Part shown: one piece after another, positions 10,118 through 18,242 of the stretch | Layout of the letters: each line of letters starts with the position of its first letter | Position numbering within the stretch: position 1 is the stretch's first letter | Source: Selenomonas sp. AE3005 | Lineage (GTDB): Bacteria > Bacillota > Negativicutes > Selenomonadales > Selenomonadaceae | Assembly: GCF_905233635.1 (NCBI RefSeq) | Contig: NZ_CAJODG010000002.1 | Location: 62,001-126,000, forward strand | DNA: 64,000 bases | Direction of reading: 5' to 3' | Made by a program: the position numbers and the translations under genes | Notes under the pieces: generated by a model | What the model saw: only the letters and a program-made list of their open reading frames with translations | Database searches by the model: none | What the model was told of the DNA's origin: nothing

Positions 10118-10665
10118 TGGAAAAATACCAAAAGCCCCTAATGGGAGTCGTTGCTGCAGCCGTAATCGCGATTATCGTCTGGGCTGTCGTTACGGTACCT
10201 GAACAGCGGAAAATCGAGGAACCTGACCGTGGGCGGGTCATCAGCTATGACGGCAATGAACTGAGCGAGGAAAAAAACGGCCGTAAGATATGGGATTTGA
10301 CGGCTGAACATATAGACGTAGATATTGACAAGCAAACAACCAAAATGACAAAACTGAAAGGTCATTTTTATGCAGAAGATGGACGCATTACGGAGGTCAC
10401 GGCTGATGAAGGCCGGTACGATGAAAAGACCCGTGATGTGGTTATTTCCGGTAACGTCAACGTTTCCAATAGTGATGGCGCTAAGCTGACCAGCAAGGAA
10501 CTGGCCTGGCAGGCCAAGGAAGAAGTGCTGACGGCTAAGGGTGAGGCCAAAATTACCAAAGAGGATATGAAGGCCGAAGGCGACAAGATAGAGAGCCGCG
10601 ACGGATTCAATAAGATAAAAATCAGTGGCAAGGCCCATCTGGTTAAGGGAGGAAAAAGCGAATGA
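10117..10665 (+). CDS. lptC: LPS export bridge protein LptC
   Basis: About 182 residues: one N-terminal membrane helix (residues about 8-25) followed by an OstA/LptC beta-jellyroll, which links the LptB2FG transporter to the LptA bridge in the periplasm. The pattern WDLTAEHIDVDIDKQTTKMTKLKG-like strand repeats and an ADEGRYDEKTRDVVISGNV segment is typical. I place the start at the ATG at 10117, six bases after AGGAGGA; the in-frame TTG at 10114 is less likely. It overlaps lpxL-like by one base and lptA by four. Confidence 0.88.
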   Translation: MEKYQKPLMGVVAAAVIAIIVWAVVTVPEQRKIEEPDRGRVISYDGNELSEEKNGRKIWDLTAEHIDVDIDKQTTKMTKLKGHFYAEDGRITEVTADEGRYDEKTRDVVISGNVNVSNSDGAKLTSKELAWQAKEEVLTAKGEAKITKEDMKAEGDKIESRDGFNKIKISGKAHLVKGGKSE

Positions 10666-11357
10666 TACGCAGAAAGAAATACATGAAACATTTGATGCTG
10701 ACCGTATGCCTGACGCTGGCTTTGCCTCTGGGGCAGATGTCGGCAGCCAATAATGAGCCGGCAGAACTGGACGCCGATGTGGTCGAATACGATGCCTCTA
10801 CCGGACTGGTTACGGCCACGGGGGATGTGCTGTTTAAACAGGGAACGGCTAAGGTCACAGGTGTCAAGGCCACCTATAATGCCAAGACGCAGGAAGGTTC
10901 TGTGGAGGGCAATGTCATTGCTGTCCGTGATGATTTGCGTGTAACCTGTGCCAAGGTGGTCACTGACGGCCAGGGGCGCATGACGGCTACCGGCAATGTG
11001 CATGGTACGCAGGCTGATAAAGAATTTACCGGCGAACAGGTTGATTATTATCCTAATCAGAACAAATATGTCAAGATTCCGCTGGGCGGCACGGTCACCA
11101 ATAAGGACGGCACATTTAAAGCTGACTATATGGAAGGCTGGCTGGATGATGAACATTACATTGGCCGCGGCAATGTCTACATCAACAGCCCTGTCCGCAT
11201 GATGGAGGCCGGCGGCGATAATGCCGATTATCAGGGCAAACAGAAGGGCCAGGTTGTACTTACGGGTAATGCCTGGGCGACGAAGGAAAATAATCGCATG
11301 CGCAGCAATAAACTGACGTTGTACCTGGCTGAAGATGGTACGGCGCAGGCTCGCTAA
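10662..11357 (+). CDS. lptA: LPS transport periplasmic protein LptA/OstA
   Basis: A 231-residue OstA-domain protein with a signal peptide (hydrophobic HLMLTVCLTLALPLG, cleavage near SAANNEP). LptA oligomers form the beta-jellyroll bridge carrying LPS across the periplasm. ELDADVVEYDASTGLVTATG and TVEG-type repeats show the OstA fold. It overlaps lptC in an ATGA arrangement and precedes lptB, the usual lptCAB order. Confidence 0.88.
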   Translation: MIRRKKYMKHLMLTVCLTLALPLGQMSAANNEPAELDADVVEYDASTGLVTATGDVLFKQGTAKVTGVKATYNAKTQEGSVEGNVIAVRDDLRVTCAKVVTDGQGRMTATGNVHGTQADKEFTGEQVDYYPNQNKYVKIPLGGTVTNKDGTFKADYMEGWLDDEHYIGRGNVYINSPVRMMEAGGDNADYQGKQKGQVVLTGNAWATKENNRMRSNKLTLYLAEDGTAQAR

Positions 11358-11389
11358 AATGCGTGTAGCTATTCTTGGAGGTTAAGGCT

Positions 11390-12109
11390 TTGCATATCGA
11401 AGCGAAGAATCTGGTAAAAAAATTTAAAGACCACACGGCGGTGAACCGTGTATCCCTGCGAGTGGAAAAAGGTGAGATTGTCGGCCTTTTAGGCCCGAAT
11501 GGTGCAGGAAAAACCACGACCTTCTACATGATTGTCGGACTGGACAAGCCTACCTCCGGGGAGGTCTACATGTCTGATGTCAATATTACCAATATGCCTA
11601 TCTATGAACGGGCAACCCTGGGCATTGGCTATTTGCCACAGGAGTCGTCAATTTTCCGTAAACTGACTGTAGAAGAAAATATTATGGCCATATTGGAAAC
11701 GACCAACCTGTCCAAAACAGAGCAGCGGGTAAAATACGAGGAACTGCTGGAGGAATTCCATATCGGCCATGTGCGCAGCCGTAAAGGCGCAGCCCTCTCC
11801 GGTGGTGAACGGCGCCGCGTGGAAATCGCCCGCTGCCTGGCACTGGAGCCACAGTTTATTCTGCTCGATGAACCCTTTGCCGGTGTAGACCCCTTGGCGG
11901 TGGCTGATATTCAGGAAATCATTCAGTACCTGCGCCAGCGTGGCATGGGCATACTGATTACCGACCACAATGTCCGGGAAACCCTGCAGATTGTCGACAG
12001 GGCATATATCCTCAATCAGGGGGAAATCCTCCTGGAAGGTGACAGCCAGACCATTGCTGAAAGCCCCGTAGCCAAGAAATTCTATCTCGGTGAGAAATTC
12101 ACCCTCTAA
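11390..12109 (+). CDS. lptB: LPS export ABC ATPase LptB
   Basis: A 239-residue ABC ATPase that powers LPS extraction. Walker [11 protein letters not shown]-loop GYLPQE, signature [10 protein letters not shown], Walker [14 protein letters not shown] and the H-loop ITDHNVRET are all present and match LptB closely. The start is a TTG at 11390, seven bases after TTGGAGGT; an upstream in-frame TTG at 11375 lies within that ribosome site and cannot be used with it. Confidence 0.95.
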   Translation: MHIEAKNLVKKFKDHTAVNRVSLRVEKGEIVGLLGPNGAGKTTTFYMIVGLDKPTSGEVYMSDVNITNMPIYERATLGIGYLPQESSIFRKLTVEENIMAILETTNLSKTEQRVKYEELLEEFHIGHVRSRKGAALSGGERRRVEIARCLALEPQFILLDEPFAGVDPLAVADIQEIIQYLRQRGMGILITDHNVRETLQIVDRAYILNQGEILLEGDSQTIAESPVAKKFYLGEKFTL

Positions 12110-12120
12110 GGAGTAAGACG

Positions 12121-13221
12121 ATGCATTTGCGAATATTAGATAAATACATATTCCGGGAAGTTACCCTGGCGTATCTGTTCGGAATATGTGCTTTTACGGC
12201 TGTGTTTATCGGTACAGGCACCCTGTTCCGCATAGCCGAATACATAACCGATTATGGTGCCTCCTTTGCGGCAGTGGTGAAAATCTTCATCTTCAGTATG
12301 CCGGCCGTGGTTATCTGGACTTTCCCGATGTCCATGCTGGTGTCCAGCCTGTTGACCTATGCACGGCTTTCAGGCAACAGCGAAATTACGGCGATGAAAT
12401 CATGCGGCGTCAGCTTTTTCCGCATTGCGGCCCCGGCCATTGTCTTAGGCGGCATGGTCAGTATCTTTGCCATTGGGTTCAACGAATATGTTGTTCCGTG
12501 GGCCAACACGGCTTATCGCAATGTCCTGAACTATGAAATTCAGGGTGCGGTTACCACGAAATCGCAGGAGCACATTATTCTCAAACAAATGGATAACGGC
12601 CTCATGCAACGCCTGGCTTATGCCCGACGCTATGATGCCGATACCCAGCAGCTGCAGGGCGTTACCCTGCAGGAATTCAGCAAGGATGGCAAAATTTCCC
12701 ATGTGGAAAACGCAGAGTACGCTGACTGGAACGGCTCCGTGTGGACCATGCACAATGGTATGATTTACGATATCGCCAGCGATGAAAAGAGCGGCGAACA
12801 TACGGTGCGTTTTAAAACCCAGACCATGCCCATAGAAGTAACGCCTAAACAGGTGGTCAGTGAGCAAAAGGAACTGGAAGAACTCACGATGCGCGAACTC
12901 AGTGAGCAGATTGATATCATGAGAACCCAGTATGTGGATACGAGCAAGCTGGAAACAGAGTTTCATCAGCGTGTGACCATTCCGATGGCTAGTCTGGTAT
13001 TCGCTTTGGTGGGCGTGCCTTTGGGCTTGCAGCCCAACCGTCATACGTCGGCCAAAGGATTTGCCATCAGTGTGGTAATAATCTTTGCTTACTATGCGTT
13101 AATGACCATTGGCAATGCCCTGGCACGCAGCGGCTCCTGGCCGCCGATGCTGGCTGTATGGATGCCTAACGTGGTCAGCATTATCTTCGGAGCTTTGCTT
13201 ATTCGCAAGGCCTCACGCTAA
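12121..13221 (+). CDS. LPS export permease LptF/LptG family (YjgP/YjgQ)
   Basis: A 366-residue permease with three N-terminal and three C-terminal membrane helices around a periplasmic jellyroll domain. LRILDKYIFREV at the N-terminus and PMASLVFALVGVPLGLQPNR are family hallmarks. It partners LptB. Proteobacteria encode two such permeases (LptF and LptG); only one is seen here, so either it forms a homodimer or the second gene lies elsewhere. Confidence 0.92.
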   Translation: MHLRILDKYIFREVTLAYLFGICAFTAVFIGTGTLFRIAEYITDYGASFAAVVKIFIFSMPAVVIWTFPMSMLVSSLLTYARLSGNSEITAMKSCGVSFFRIAAPAIVLGGMVSIFAIGFNEYVVPWANTAYRNVLNYEIQGAVTTKSQEHIILKQMDNGLMQRLAYARRYDADTQQLQGVTLQEFSKDGKISHVENAEYADWNGSVWTMHNGMIYDIASDEKSGEHTVRFKTQTMPIEVTPKQVVSEQKELEELTMRELSEQIDIMRTQYVDTSKLETEFHQRVTIPMASLVFALVGVPLGLQPNRHTSAKGFAISVVIIFAYYALMTIGNALARSGSWPPMLAVWMPNVVSIIFGALLIRKASR

Positions 13222-13244
13222 AAAAATTACAGGGAGGCTGCCGG

Positions 13245-14456
13245 ATGTCTGGAGTCCTTTTGATTACCGTGCTGGTAATTACTGGCGGCGCGATTGCCTT
13301 TATTGGTGACCGATTGGGCACTAAAATCGGCAAGAAACGCCTGTCTATTTTCGGCCTGCGGCCGCGGCACACGTCAATAATAATTACAATTTTTACGGGC
13401 ATTGTCATTACCACGCTGACCTTTGGGGTCATGGCAGCGGTTTCTGACAATGTACGTACCGCCCTCTTTGGGATGGAAAAACTGAATAGAACCATGCAGG
13501 AAACCAAGGACAGCCTGCTCGTGGCCCAGTCGGCCCTGGCTACGGCCAAGTCTGAACAGGAGGCCACGGATACCGCGCTGCGCCAGTCCAAAGATGAAGT
13601 GTCCAAGCTCAGCGCTCAGCAAAAGGAGCTGGAGGCAGAGTCTGCAAGGCTGCAAGCCGGCAACGAGGCACTGCAGGCAGGAAATGAGGCCCTGCAGGCC
13701 GCTAATAACGAACTGACAGGTCAAAATGCCAGCCTCAGTGACAGCAATAAGGAATTGACCGCGGCTAACAGCACCTTGGAGCAGGATAATAAAAAGCTGG
13801 AAAAACGCGCCGAACAGCTGCGTGACGGCCTGATTACCATGAGAGAAGGCGATATCGCCTTCCGTGCTGGCGAGGTTATCGCCAGCGGTGTAATTCAGGG
13901 CAACCGCAGTCCGGCGGAAGTGGCCGCTGATTTGGATTCCCTGGCGGCTTTGGCTAACCGTAACGTGTCTGCCCGGGAAGGACAGGACCGATCGGACCAG
14001 GAAATCTGGGTATATCAGCCGGAACGGGATGCGGCGGTGGAGACAATTGCCAAGAGCAAGCAGGATATCATCGTGCGCATGACAGCGGCCAGCAATATTG
14101 TCCGGGGCGAAGAGGTCCGCACAATATTGGAGCTCTATCCCAACAGTGTTATCTATCGTGACAAGGAATTTATCATTGCCCGTCCGTACAATATAATGAG
14201 CGGCTCGGACAGTGAGGCCGAGGAAACGGTAATGAACTTCCTGAAGGACGTCAATTTCGCGGCGGTTAACCGCGGTATTCTGCAGGATCCTTTGCAGGGA
14301 ACTGTCGGCGTGATGGAAGGTGCCCAGTTCTACGAAATCGTTGCGCAGCTGCGCGGACAGCGCGGCCCCATGATTTTGTCGGCTTATGCTAATGGCAATA
14401 CTGACGCACTGGGACCGTTAAGACTAAAAATAAATGTGGAGAAAGGCGCCCCATGA
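13245..14456 (+). CDS. DUF3084 membrane coiled-coil protein
   Basis: A 403-residue protein of the DUF3084 family, function unknown. Two N-terminal membrane helices (about residues 4-22 and 45-65) surround a basic loop containing GTKIGKKRLSIFGLRP. A long coiled coil rich in Q, E, A and N fills about 70-200 (repeats such as GNEALQAGNEALQA), followed by a mixed C-terminal domain. The next gene overlaps it by four bases (ATGA). It is at the end of the LPS operon, which suggests an envelope role, but that is inference. Confidence 0.85.
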   Translation: MSGVLLITVLVITGGAIAFIGDRLGTKIGKKRLSIFGLRPRHTSIIITIFTGIVITTLTFGVMAAVSDNVRTALFGMEKLNRTMQETKDSLLVAQSALATAKSEQEATDTALRQSKDEVSKLSAQQKELEAESARLQAGNEALQAGNEALQAANNELTGQNASLSDSNKELTAANSTLEQDNKKLEKRAEQLRDGLITMREGDIAFRAGEVIASGVIQGNRSPAEVAADLDSLAALANRNVSAREGQDRSDQEIWVYQPERDAAVETIAKSKQDIIVRMTAASNIVRGEEVRTILELYPNSVIYRDKEFIIARPYNIMSGSDSEAEETVMNFLKDVNFAAVNRGILQDPLQGTVGVMEGAQFYEIVAQLRGQRGPMILSAYANGNTDALGPLRLKINVEKGAP

Positions 14457-14863
14457 GTATTGCAGCCTTAGACCCCGGCCGGGAAAAATGCGGTTTTGCC
14501 GTTCTGGACGAGGATGGCATGGTTTTATGCCAACGGGTTATCGAAACACAGAATTTAATAGCAGAAATAACTACGGCTAAAGCAACATACGGCTTTAGCC
14601 GTCTCGTTATGGGCAACGGCACCACCAGCAAGGAGGCCCGGCAGCGGCTTGGCGAAGTGCCGGCCCTGGAGATTCTTGTCCGTGATGAATACCGGACTAC
14701 GGAAATGGCCAAGGGCGAGTATTGGAAAGCTAATCCCCCCAAAGGCTGGCGGCGCTTGCTGCCAGTTACCATGCAGGTGCCGCCGGTGCCGGTAGATGAT
14801 TTTGTGGCGGTGATTTTAGGCCGCCGTTACTTAAAGGAGAGCAGCGAACATGGAGCAGAATAG
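14453..14863 (+). CDS. YqgF-like RNase H-fold protein
   Basis: A 136-residue protein with an RNase H-like N-terminal pattern (SIAALDPGREKCGFAVLDEDG), as in RuvX/YqgF pre-16S rRNA processing nucleases. An aspartate is in the first strand, DEYRTTEMAKGEYW lies in the middle and VDDFVAVILGRRYL at the end. It is divergent from canonical YqgF, so nuclease activity is uncertain. It overlaps the DUF3084 gene by four bases and the deaminase by fourteen. Confidence 0.7.
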   Translation: MSIAALDPGREKCGFAVLDEDGMVLCQRVIETQNLIAEITTAKATYGFSRLVMGNGTTSKEARQRLGEVPALEILVRDEYRTTEMAKGEYWKANPPKGWRRLLPVTMQVPPVPVDDFVAVILGRRYLKESSEHGAE

Positions 14864-15320
14864 CAAGGTACAAAAGCGTCCGGAATGGACGGAGTATTTT
14901 CTGGATATTGCCCGGGCAGTAGGGCGGCGGGCCACCTGCCTGCGCCGCCGTTACGGTGCCATTATTGTCAAGGACCACATCATCATCAGTACCGGTTACA
15001 ATGGTGCGCCCCGGGGCGAGGCCAACTGTATTGATACGGGTATTTGCGAACGGGAACGCCTGCATGTACCCAAGGGACAAAACTATGAACTCTGTGTGGC
15101 TGTACATGCCGAACAGAACGCCATCATCAATGCCGACCCGGCGGCGATGGAAGGTGCAACTATTTATATTGTTGGGATAAACGCTGATGGCACGCTGGCC
15201 TCCGGCAAGCCCTGCCTGCTGTGCCGCCGTATGCTCCGCAATGCGAAACTGGCGCAGGTGATTTACTACGAAACGGATGGCTCGATTGTCAGCTGCCGAC
15301 CCGATGAAATTCACGATTAA
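14850..15320 (+). CDS. Deoxycytidylate deaminase family protein
   Basis: A 156-residue zinc-dependent dCMP/cytidine deaminase-type protein (ComEB family). The zinc site is clear: VHAEQNA near residue 84 supplies the histidine and catalytic glutamate, and PCLLCRR near residue 120 the two cysteines. The GYNGAPRG segment is typical of dCMP deaminase, which makes dUMP for thymidylate. The start overlaps the preceding frame by fourteen bases, with AAAGGAG upstream. It ends the operon; a promoter follows for the next gene. Confidence 0.88.
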   Translation: MEQNSKVQKRPEWTEYFLDIARAVGRRATCLRRRYGAIIVKDHIIISTGYNGAPRGEANCIDTGICERERLHVPKGQNYELCVAVHAEQNAIINADPAAMEGATIYIVGINADGTLASGKPCLLCRRMLRNAKLAQVIYYETDGSIVSCRPDEIHD

Positions 15321-15344
15321 AAGCTGTCTTTCAGTTTATTTTCA

Positions 15345-15373
15345 TTGACACTATGAGTGGCCTGCGCTAAAAT
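15345..15373 (+). promoter_or_regulatory. Sigma-70 promoter of the WecA-like gene
   Basis: TTGACA (15345-15350) and TAAAAT (15368-15373) are separated by exactly 17 bases. Transcription would start about 15380, giving a leader of about 40 bases before the ATG at 15422. The location, just after the deaminase stop, indicates a new transcription unit. Confidence 0.75.
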
Positions 15374-15421
15374 AGGCTTGTTACGTGTTTATGATTTTTG
15401 AGAAAAAGAGGTGCTACTTGT

Positions 15422-16474
15422 ATGCCAGAATATATGTTGGCGTTTGTCATTGCTGCTGGTGTGGCTTTGCTCATTACGCCCGGTGTGATTTTCCTGGCGG
15501 CCAAGACAGGGGCATTGGACGCTCCTGATGCGAGAAAAGTACATAAAAAACCCATTCCCCGTATTGGCGGACTGGGCATTTATGCGGCCTTTATGGTGGC
15601 TATTTTGGGAATTCTGCAAGCCATTGAAGTGGAGCCGGAGGTGCTCTTTGAAGTTACCGGCCTGTTGGTGGGCGGTTCCCTTATCGTTCTGGTAGGCATA
15701 ATCGACGATTATAAGAACCTGCCGGCCAAGGTGAAACTGGTGGGCCAGATTCTGGCAGCGGCGGTATTGGTCATTGCCTTTGATGTGCGCATTGACTTTA
15801 TTACCGACCCGTTTGGCGATTTCTTCTATACGGAATGGCTGGCTATTCCCTTGACGATTTTCTGGATTGTGGGCCTGACCAATACGGTAAATCTTATTGA
15901 TGGCCTGGACGGACTGGCGGCTGGTGTGGCTACCATTGCCTCCGTGACAATTTTCCTGGTGGCTCTGCAGCAGAACATCATGCTGGTAGCTGTACTCACA
16001 GCTGCTTTGGCTGGTGCTGCCTGCGGTTTCCTGTACTACAATTTCAACCCGGCACGCATTTTTATGGGTGACTCCGGCAGTATGTTCCTGGGCTATATGC
16101 TGGCCGGCATTTCCGTTATCGGTGCCGTAAAATGCGCCGCTACCATTGCCTTGATTGTGCCCATTCTGGCACTGGGCCTGCCGATTCTTGATACGACCTT
16201 TGCCATTGTGCGCCGTTATCGTGGCGGTGTGCCTATTTTCAAACCGGATAAAGGTCATTTACATCATCGCCTGATGGACTTAGGTTTCAGTCAGCGTCAG
16301 GCTGTGCTCCTGATGTATGTCATCAGTGCGCTGCTGGGCCTTAGCGCGGTGGCTCTTACGGAAGTCAGCTATCAGTTTGCAATTCTCATCGTATGTGTAG
16401 TTATAGCGGCCGTGCTCTTTGGAGCCAAGAAAATCGGTATTTTTCGGATGAATGATTCTGCGCATCAGCATTGA
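15422..16474 (+). CDS. Undecaprenyl-phosphate sugar-1-phosphate transferase, WecA/TagO type
   Basis: A 350-residue MraY/WecA-family integral membrane enzyme with about ten helices. Conserved signatures are RKVHKKPIPRIGG near the start, the aspartate pair in IIDDYKNLPAKVK, NLIDGLDGLAAG, FMGDSGSMFLG and the histidine-rich loop KGHLHHRLMDLG. Such enzymes start an undecaprenyl-linked glycan by moving GlcNAc-1-P (or a related sugar) to the lipid. The ATG at 15422 lies eight bases after AGAGGTG; an upstream TTG at 15398 lacks a site. Neighbouring wecB supports a GlcNAc/ManNAc glycan. Confidence 0.9.
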   Translation: MPEYMLAFVIAAGVALLITPGVIFLAAKTGALDAPDARKVHKKPIPRIGGLGIYAAFMVAILGILQAIEVEPEVLFEVTGLLVGGSLIVLVGIIDDYKNLPAKVKLVGQILAAAVLVIAFDVRIDFITDPFGDFFYTEWLAIPLTIFWIVGLTNTVNLIDGLDGLAAGVATIASVTIFLVALQQNIMLVAVLTAALAGAACGFLYYNFNPARIFMGDSGSMFLGYMLAGISVIGAVKCAATIALIVPILALGLPILDTTFAIVRRYRGGVPIFKPDKGHLHHRLMDLGFSQRQAVLLMYVISALLGLSAVALTEVSYQFAILIVCVVIAAVLFGAKKIGIFRMNDSAHQH

Positions 16475-16494
16475 TGCTGCTTACGACAGAACCC

Positions 16495-16523
16495 ACAAGG
16501 CAGGCGCAGACCTGCCTTTTTTA
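16495..16523 (+). terminator. Terminator after the WecA-like gene
   Basis: AAGGCAGG and CCTGCCTT flank a six-base loop and are followed by a short T run. The hairpin closes the transcription unit of the transferase before wecB. Confidence 0.8.
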
Positions 16524-16571
16524 TGAGGCCATAGTGCGAATTATGGCCTGGCTATAGAGAGGGGACTAGTA

Positions 16572-17735
16572 ATGGAACAAAAGAAAATCAAGGTTATGAC
16601 GGTGTTTGGTACCCGTCCGGAGGCCATTAAAATGGCGCCTATCGTGCTGGAGCTGCAAAAGCACCCCGACAAGATTGTGCCCATTGTGGCGGTTACGGCA
16701 CAGCATCGCGAAATGCTGGATCAGGTACTGGGGCTGTTTAATATCACGCCGGATTACGACCTTGATATCATGGCGCAGGGACAGACCCTCTTTGATATTA
16801 CGACCAAGGCAATGATGGGCCTGGATAAGGTGCTGGGACAGGAAAAGCCGGACATCGTGCTGGTACATGGTGATACCACGACCACCTTTGCCGGTGCTCT
16901 GGCTGCTTACTACCATCAGACGACGGTCGGCCATGTAGAGGCCGGCCTGCGCACGCACAATAAATATTCGCCGTTCCCGGAGGAAATGAACCGCAAGCTG
17001 ACGGGCTGCATTGCTGATTTGAACTTTGCGCCCACGGAAACCTCGGAAAGCAATCTGCTGGCAGAAAATGTAAAGGACGACAGCATTTTTGTAACGGGCA
17101 ATACGGTTATTGACGCCCTGCACCATACCGTGCGTGAAGATTTCCAGTTCGCGGATGATATGCTGCGGAACATCGACTTTGAAAATAAGCGCATTATATT
17201 GGTAACTACCCATCGCCGTGAAAATCTGGGCGAACCCATGCGCCATGTCTACAAGGCTTTGCGACGTCTGACGGAGGACTTTGACGACGTGGAAGTTGTT
17301 TTCCCCGTGCACAAAAACCCGAAAGTCCGGGAAGTGGTTAAGGAAGAACTGGGCGATTTGCAGAAAGTTCACCTTATCGACCCCTTGGATTATGAACCTT
17401 TTGCCAACCTTATGCACAAGGCGCATTTGATTCTGACGGACTCCGGCGGTGTGCAGGAAGAGGCTCCGGCGCTGGGTAAGCCTGTCCTGGTACTGCGCGA
17501 TACCACCGAACGCCCCGAGGCCGTGGCTGCCGGTACGGTGAAGTTAATCGGTACGGACAGCGAACGCGTCTACAGTGAGGCTAAAACCCTGCTTACGGAT
17601 AAGGAAGAATACAACCGTATGGCTGAATCCGTCAACCCCTATGGTGACGGCAAAGCCTCCGCACGTATCATTCAGGCAATTCTCTATCATTATGGACTGG
17701 CAGACAGCCGTCCTGATGTATTCAGCGGTAAATAA
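16572..17735 (+). CDS. wecB: UDP-N-acetylglucosamine 2-epimerase (non-hydrolysing)
   Basis: A 387-residue enzyme interconverting UDP-GlcNAc and UDP-ManNAc. FGTRPEAIKMAP at the N-terminus, VHGDTTTTFAGALAAYY, HVEAGLRTHNKYSPFPEE, TTHRREN and LTDSGGVQEEAPALGKPVLVLR-type segments are the family signature. Length is usual. ManNAc made here could feed surface polysaccharide or teichuronic-like glycans started by the preceding transferase. A strong terminator follows. Confidence 0.95.
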   Translation: MEQKKIKVMTVFGTRPEAIKMAPIVLELQKHPDKIVPIVAVTAQHREMLDQVLGLFNITPDYDLDIMAQGQTLFDITTKAMMGLDKVLGQEKPDIVLVHGDTTTTFAGALAAYYHQTTVGHVEAGLRTHNKYSPFPEEMNRKLTGCIADLNFAPTETSESNLLAENVKDDSIFVTGNTVIDALHHTVREDFQFADDMLRNIDFENKRIILVTTHRRENLGEPMRHVYKALRRLTEDFDDVEVVFPVHKNPKVREVVKEELGDLQKVHLIDPLDYEPFANLMHKAHLILTDSGGVQEEAPALGKPVLVLRDTTERPEAVAAGTVKLIGTDSERVYSEAKTLLTDKEEYNRMAESVNPYGDGKASARIIQAILYHYGLADSRPDVFSGK

Positions 17736-17736
17736 A

Positions 17737-17767
17737 TAAAAGCCTTCCCTGAGGGGAAGGCTTTTTT
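17737..17767 (+). terminator. Terminator after wecB
   Basis: AAAGCCTTCCC and GGGGAAGGCTTTTTT pair around a three-base loop, forming a strong hairpin with a T run directly after the wecB stop. Confidence 0.88.
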
Positions 17768-17783
17768 ACAAGGGAGAACTATT

Positions 17784-18014
17784 ATGCAGAAAAAAACAGA
17801 AAGCGGGCTGAAACAGGCAGTCAAGGCCTTCTCAATTCTCGGCGGTGTTGGCATATACCTCGTGGTGTTTGTAGGTATCTGCGGCTATATCGGCAGCCTG
17901 CTGGGCGATTACCTCCAGCTGGGCAAAGCCGGCATAATCGGCGGTATTATACTAGGCTTTCCTGCGGCTTTTTATACATTGTACAGGCAATTAAAGAATA
18001 ATGAACTTATTTGA
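17784..18014 (+). CDS. atpZ: AtpZ/AtpI-family small membrane protein
   Basis: A 76-residue protein with two hydrophobic helices (about residues 16-40 and 48-68) joined by a short polar loop. The pattern GVGIYLVVFVGICGYIGSLL followed by GIIGGIILGFPAAFYTLYRQL matches AtpZ/ATPase_gene1 proteins, which sit before F1F0 ATP synthase genes and with AtpI may form an Mg/Ca transporter. No ATP synthase genes follow here, so the gene is separated from its usual partners, or they lie elsewhere. Confidence 0.75.
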   Translation: MQKKTESGLKQAVKAFSILGGVGIYLVVFVGICGYIGSLLGDYLQLGKAGIIGGIILGFPAAFYTLYRQLKNNELI

Positions 18015-18026
18015 ATACAAATACCA

Positions 18027-18057
18027 AAAAACCTCTGCTGATGCAGAGGTTTAATTT
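18027..18057. terminator. Bidirectional terminator between atpZ and tRNA-Gly
   Basis: AACCTCTGC and GCAGAGGTT pair around a four-base loop. There are A/T runs on both flanks, so the hairpin can end the plus-strand atpZ transcript and the minus-strand tRNA-Gly transcript. Confidence 0.8.
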
Positions 18058-18063
18058 TTCTTA

Positions 18064-18137
18064 TGGAGCGGGCAATGGGAGTCGAACCCACCTCTAAAGC
18101 TTGGGAAGCTTTCATTCTACCGATGAACTATGCCCGC
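18064..18137 (-). tRNA. tRNA-Gly (anticodon CCC)
   Basis: Read on the minus strand, the acceptor arms GCGGGCA and TGCCCGC pair fully. The anticodon stem AAAGC/GCTTT encloses TTCCCAA, giving anticodon CCC for the GGG codon. The T arm has GGTTCGACTCC. The 3' CCA is encoded (18064-18066). Length is 74 with CCA. A consensus-like promoter lies upstream and a bidirectional terminator downstream, so it is a solo tRNA gene. Confidence 0.95.
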
Positions 18138-18149
18138 AAGAACTCTTTT

Positions 18150-18178
18150 AGTATAGCATTTTTATTATACCATTGCAA
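18150..18178 (-). promoter_or_regulatory. Promoter of tRNA-Gly
   Basis: On the minus strand, TTGCAA (18178-18173) and TATACT (18155-18150) are spaced by 17 bases, and transcription would begin just before the tRNA. The same TTGCAA -35 variant recurs before the tRNA-Val pair and the first porin. Confidence 0.75.
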
Positions 18179-18242
18179 GGGGGAATTTGGGGTAGTGGCG
18201 GCGAAGTAAACACCAAATATTTTGTAACAGGAGGTAAAGATT

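Noticed and set aside
18001..18240. Expecting ATP synthase genes after atpZ
   Set aside because: A terminator and a minus-strand tRNA follow; no atpB-like helices or frames are present.
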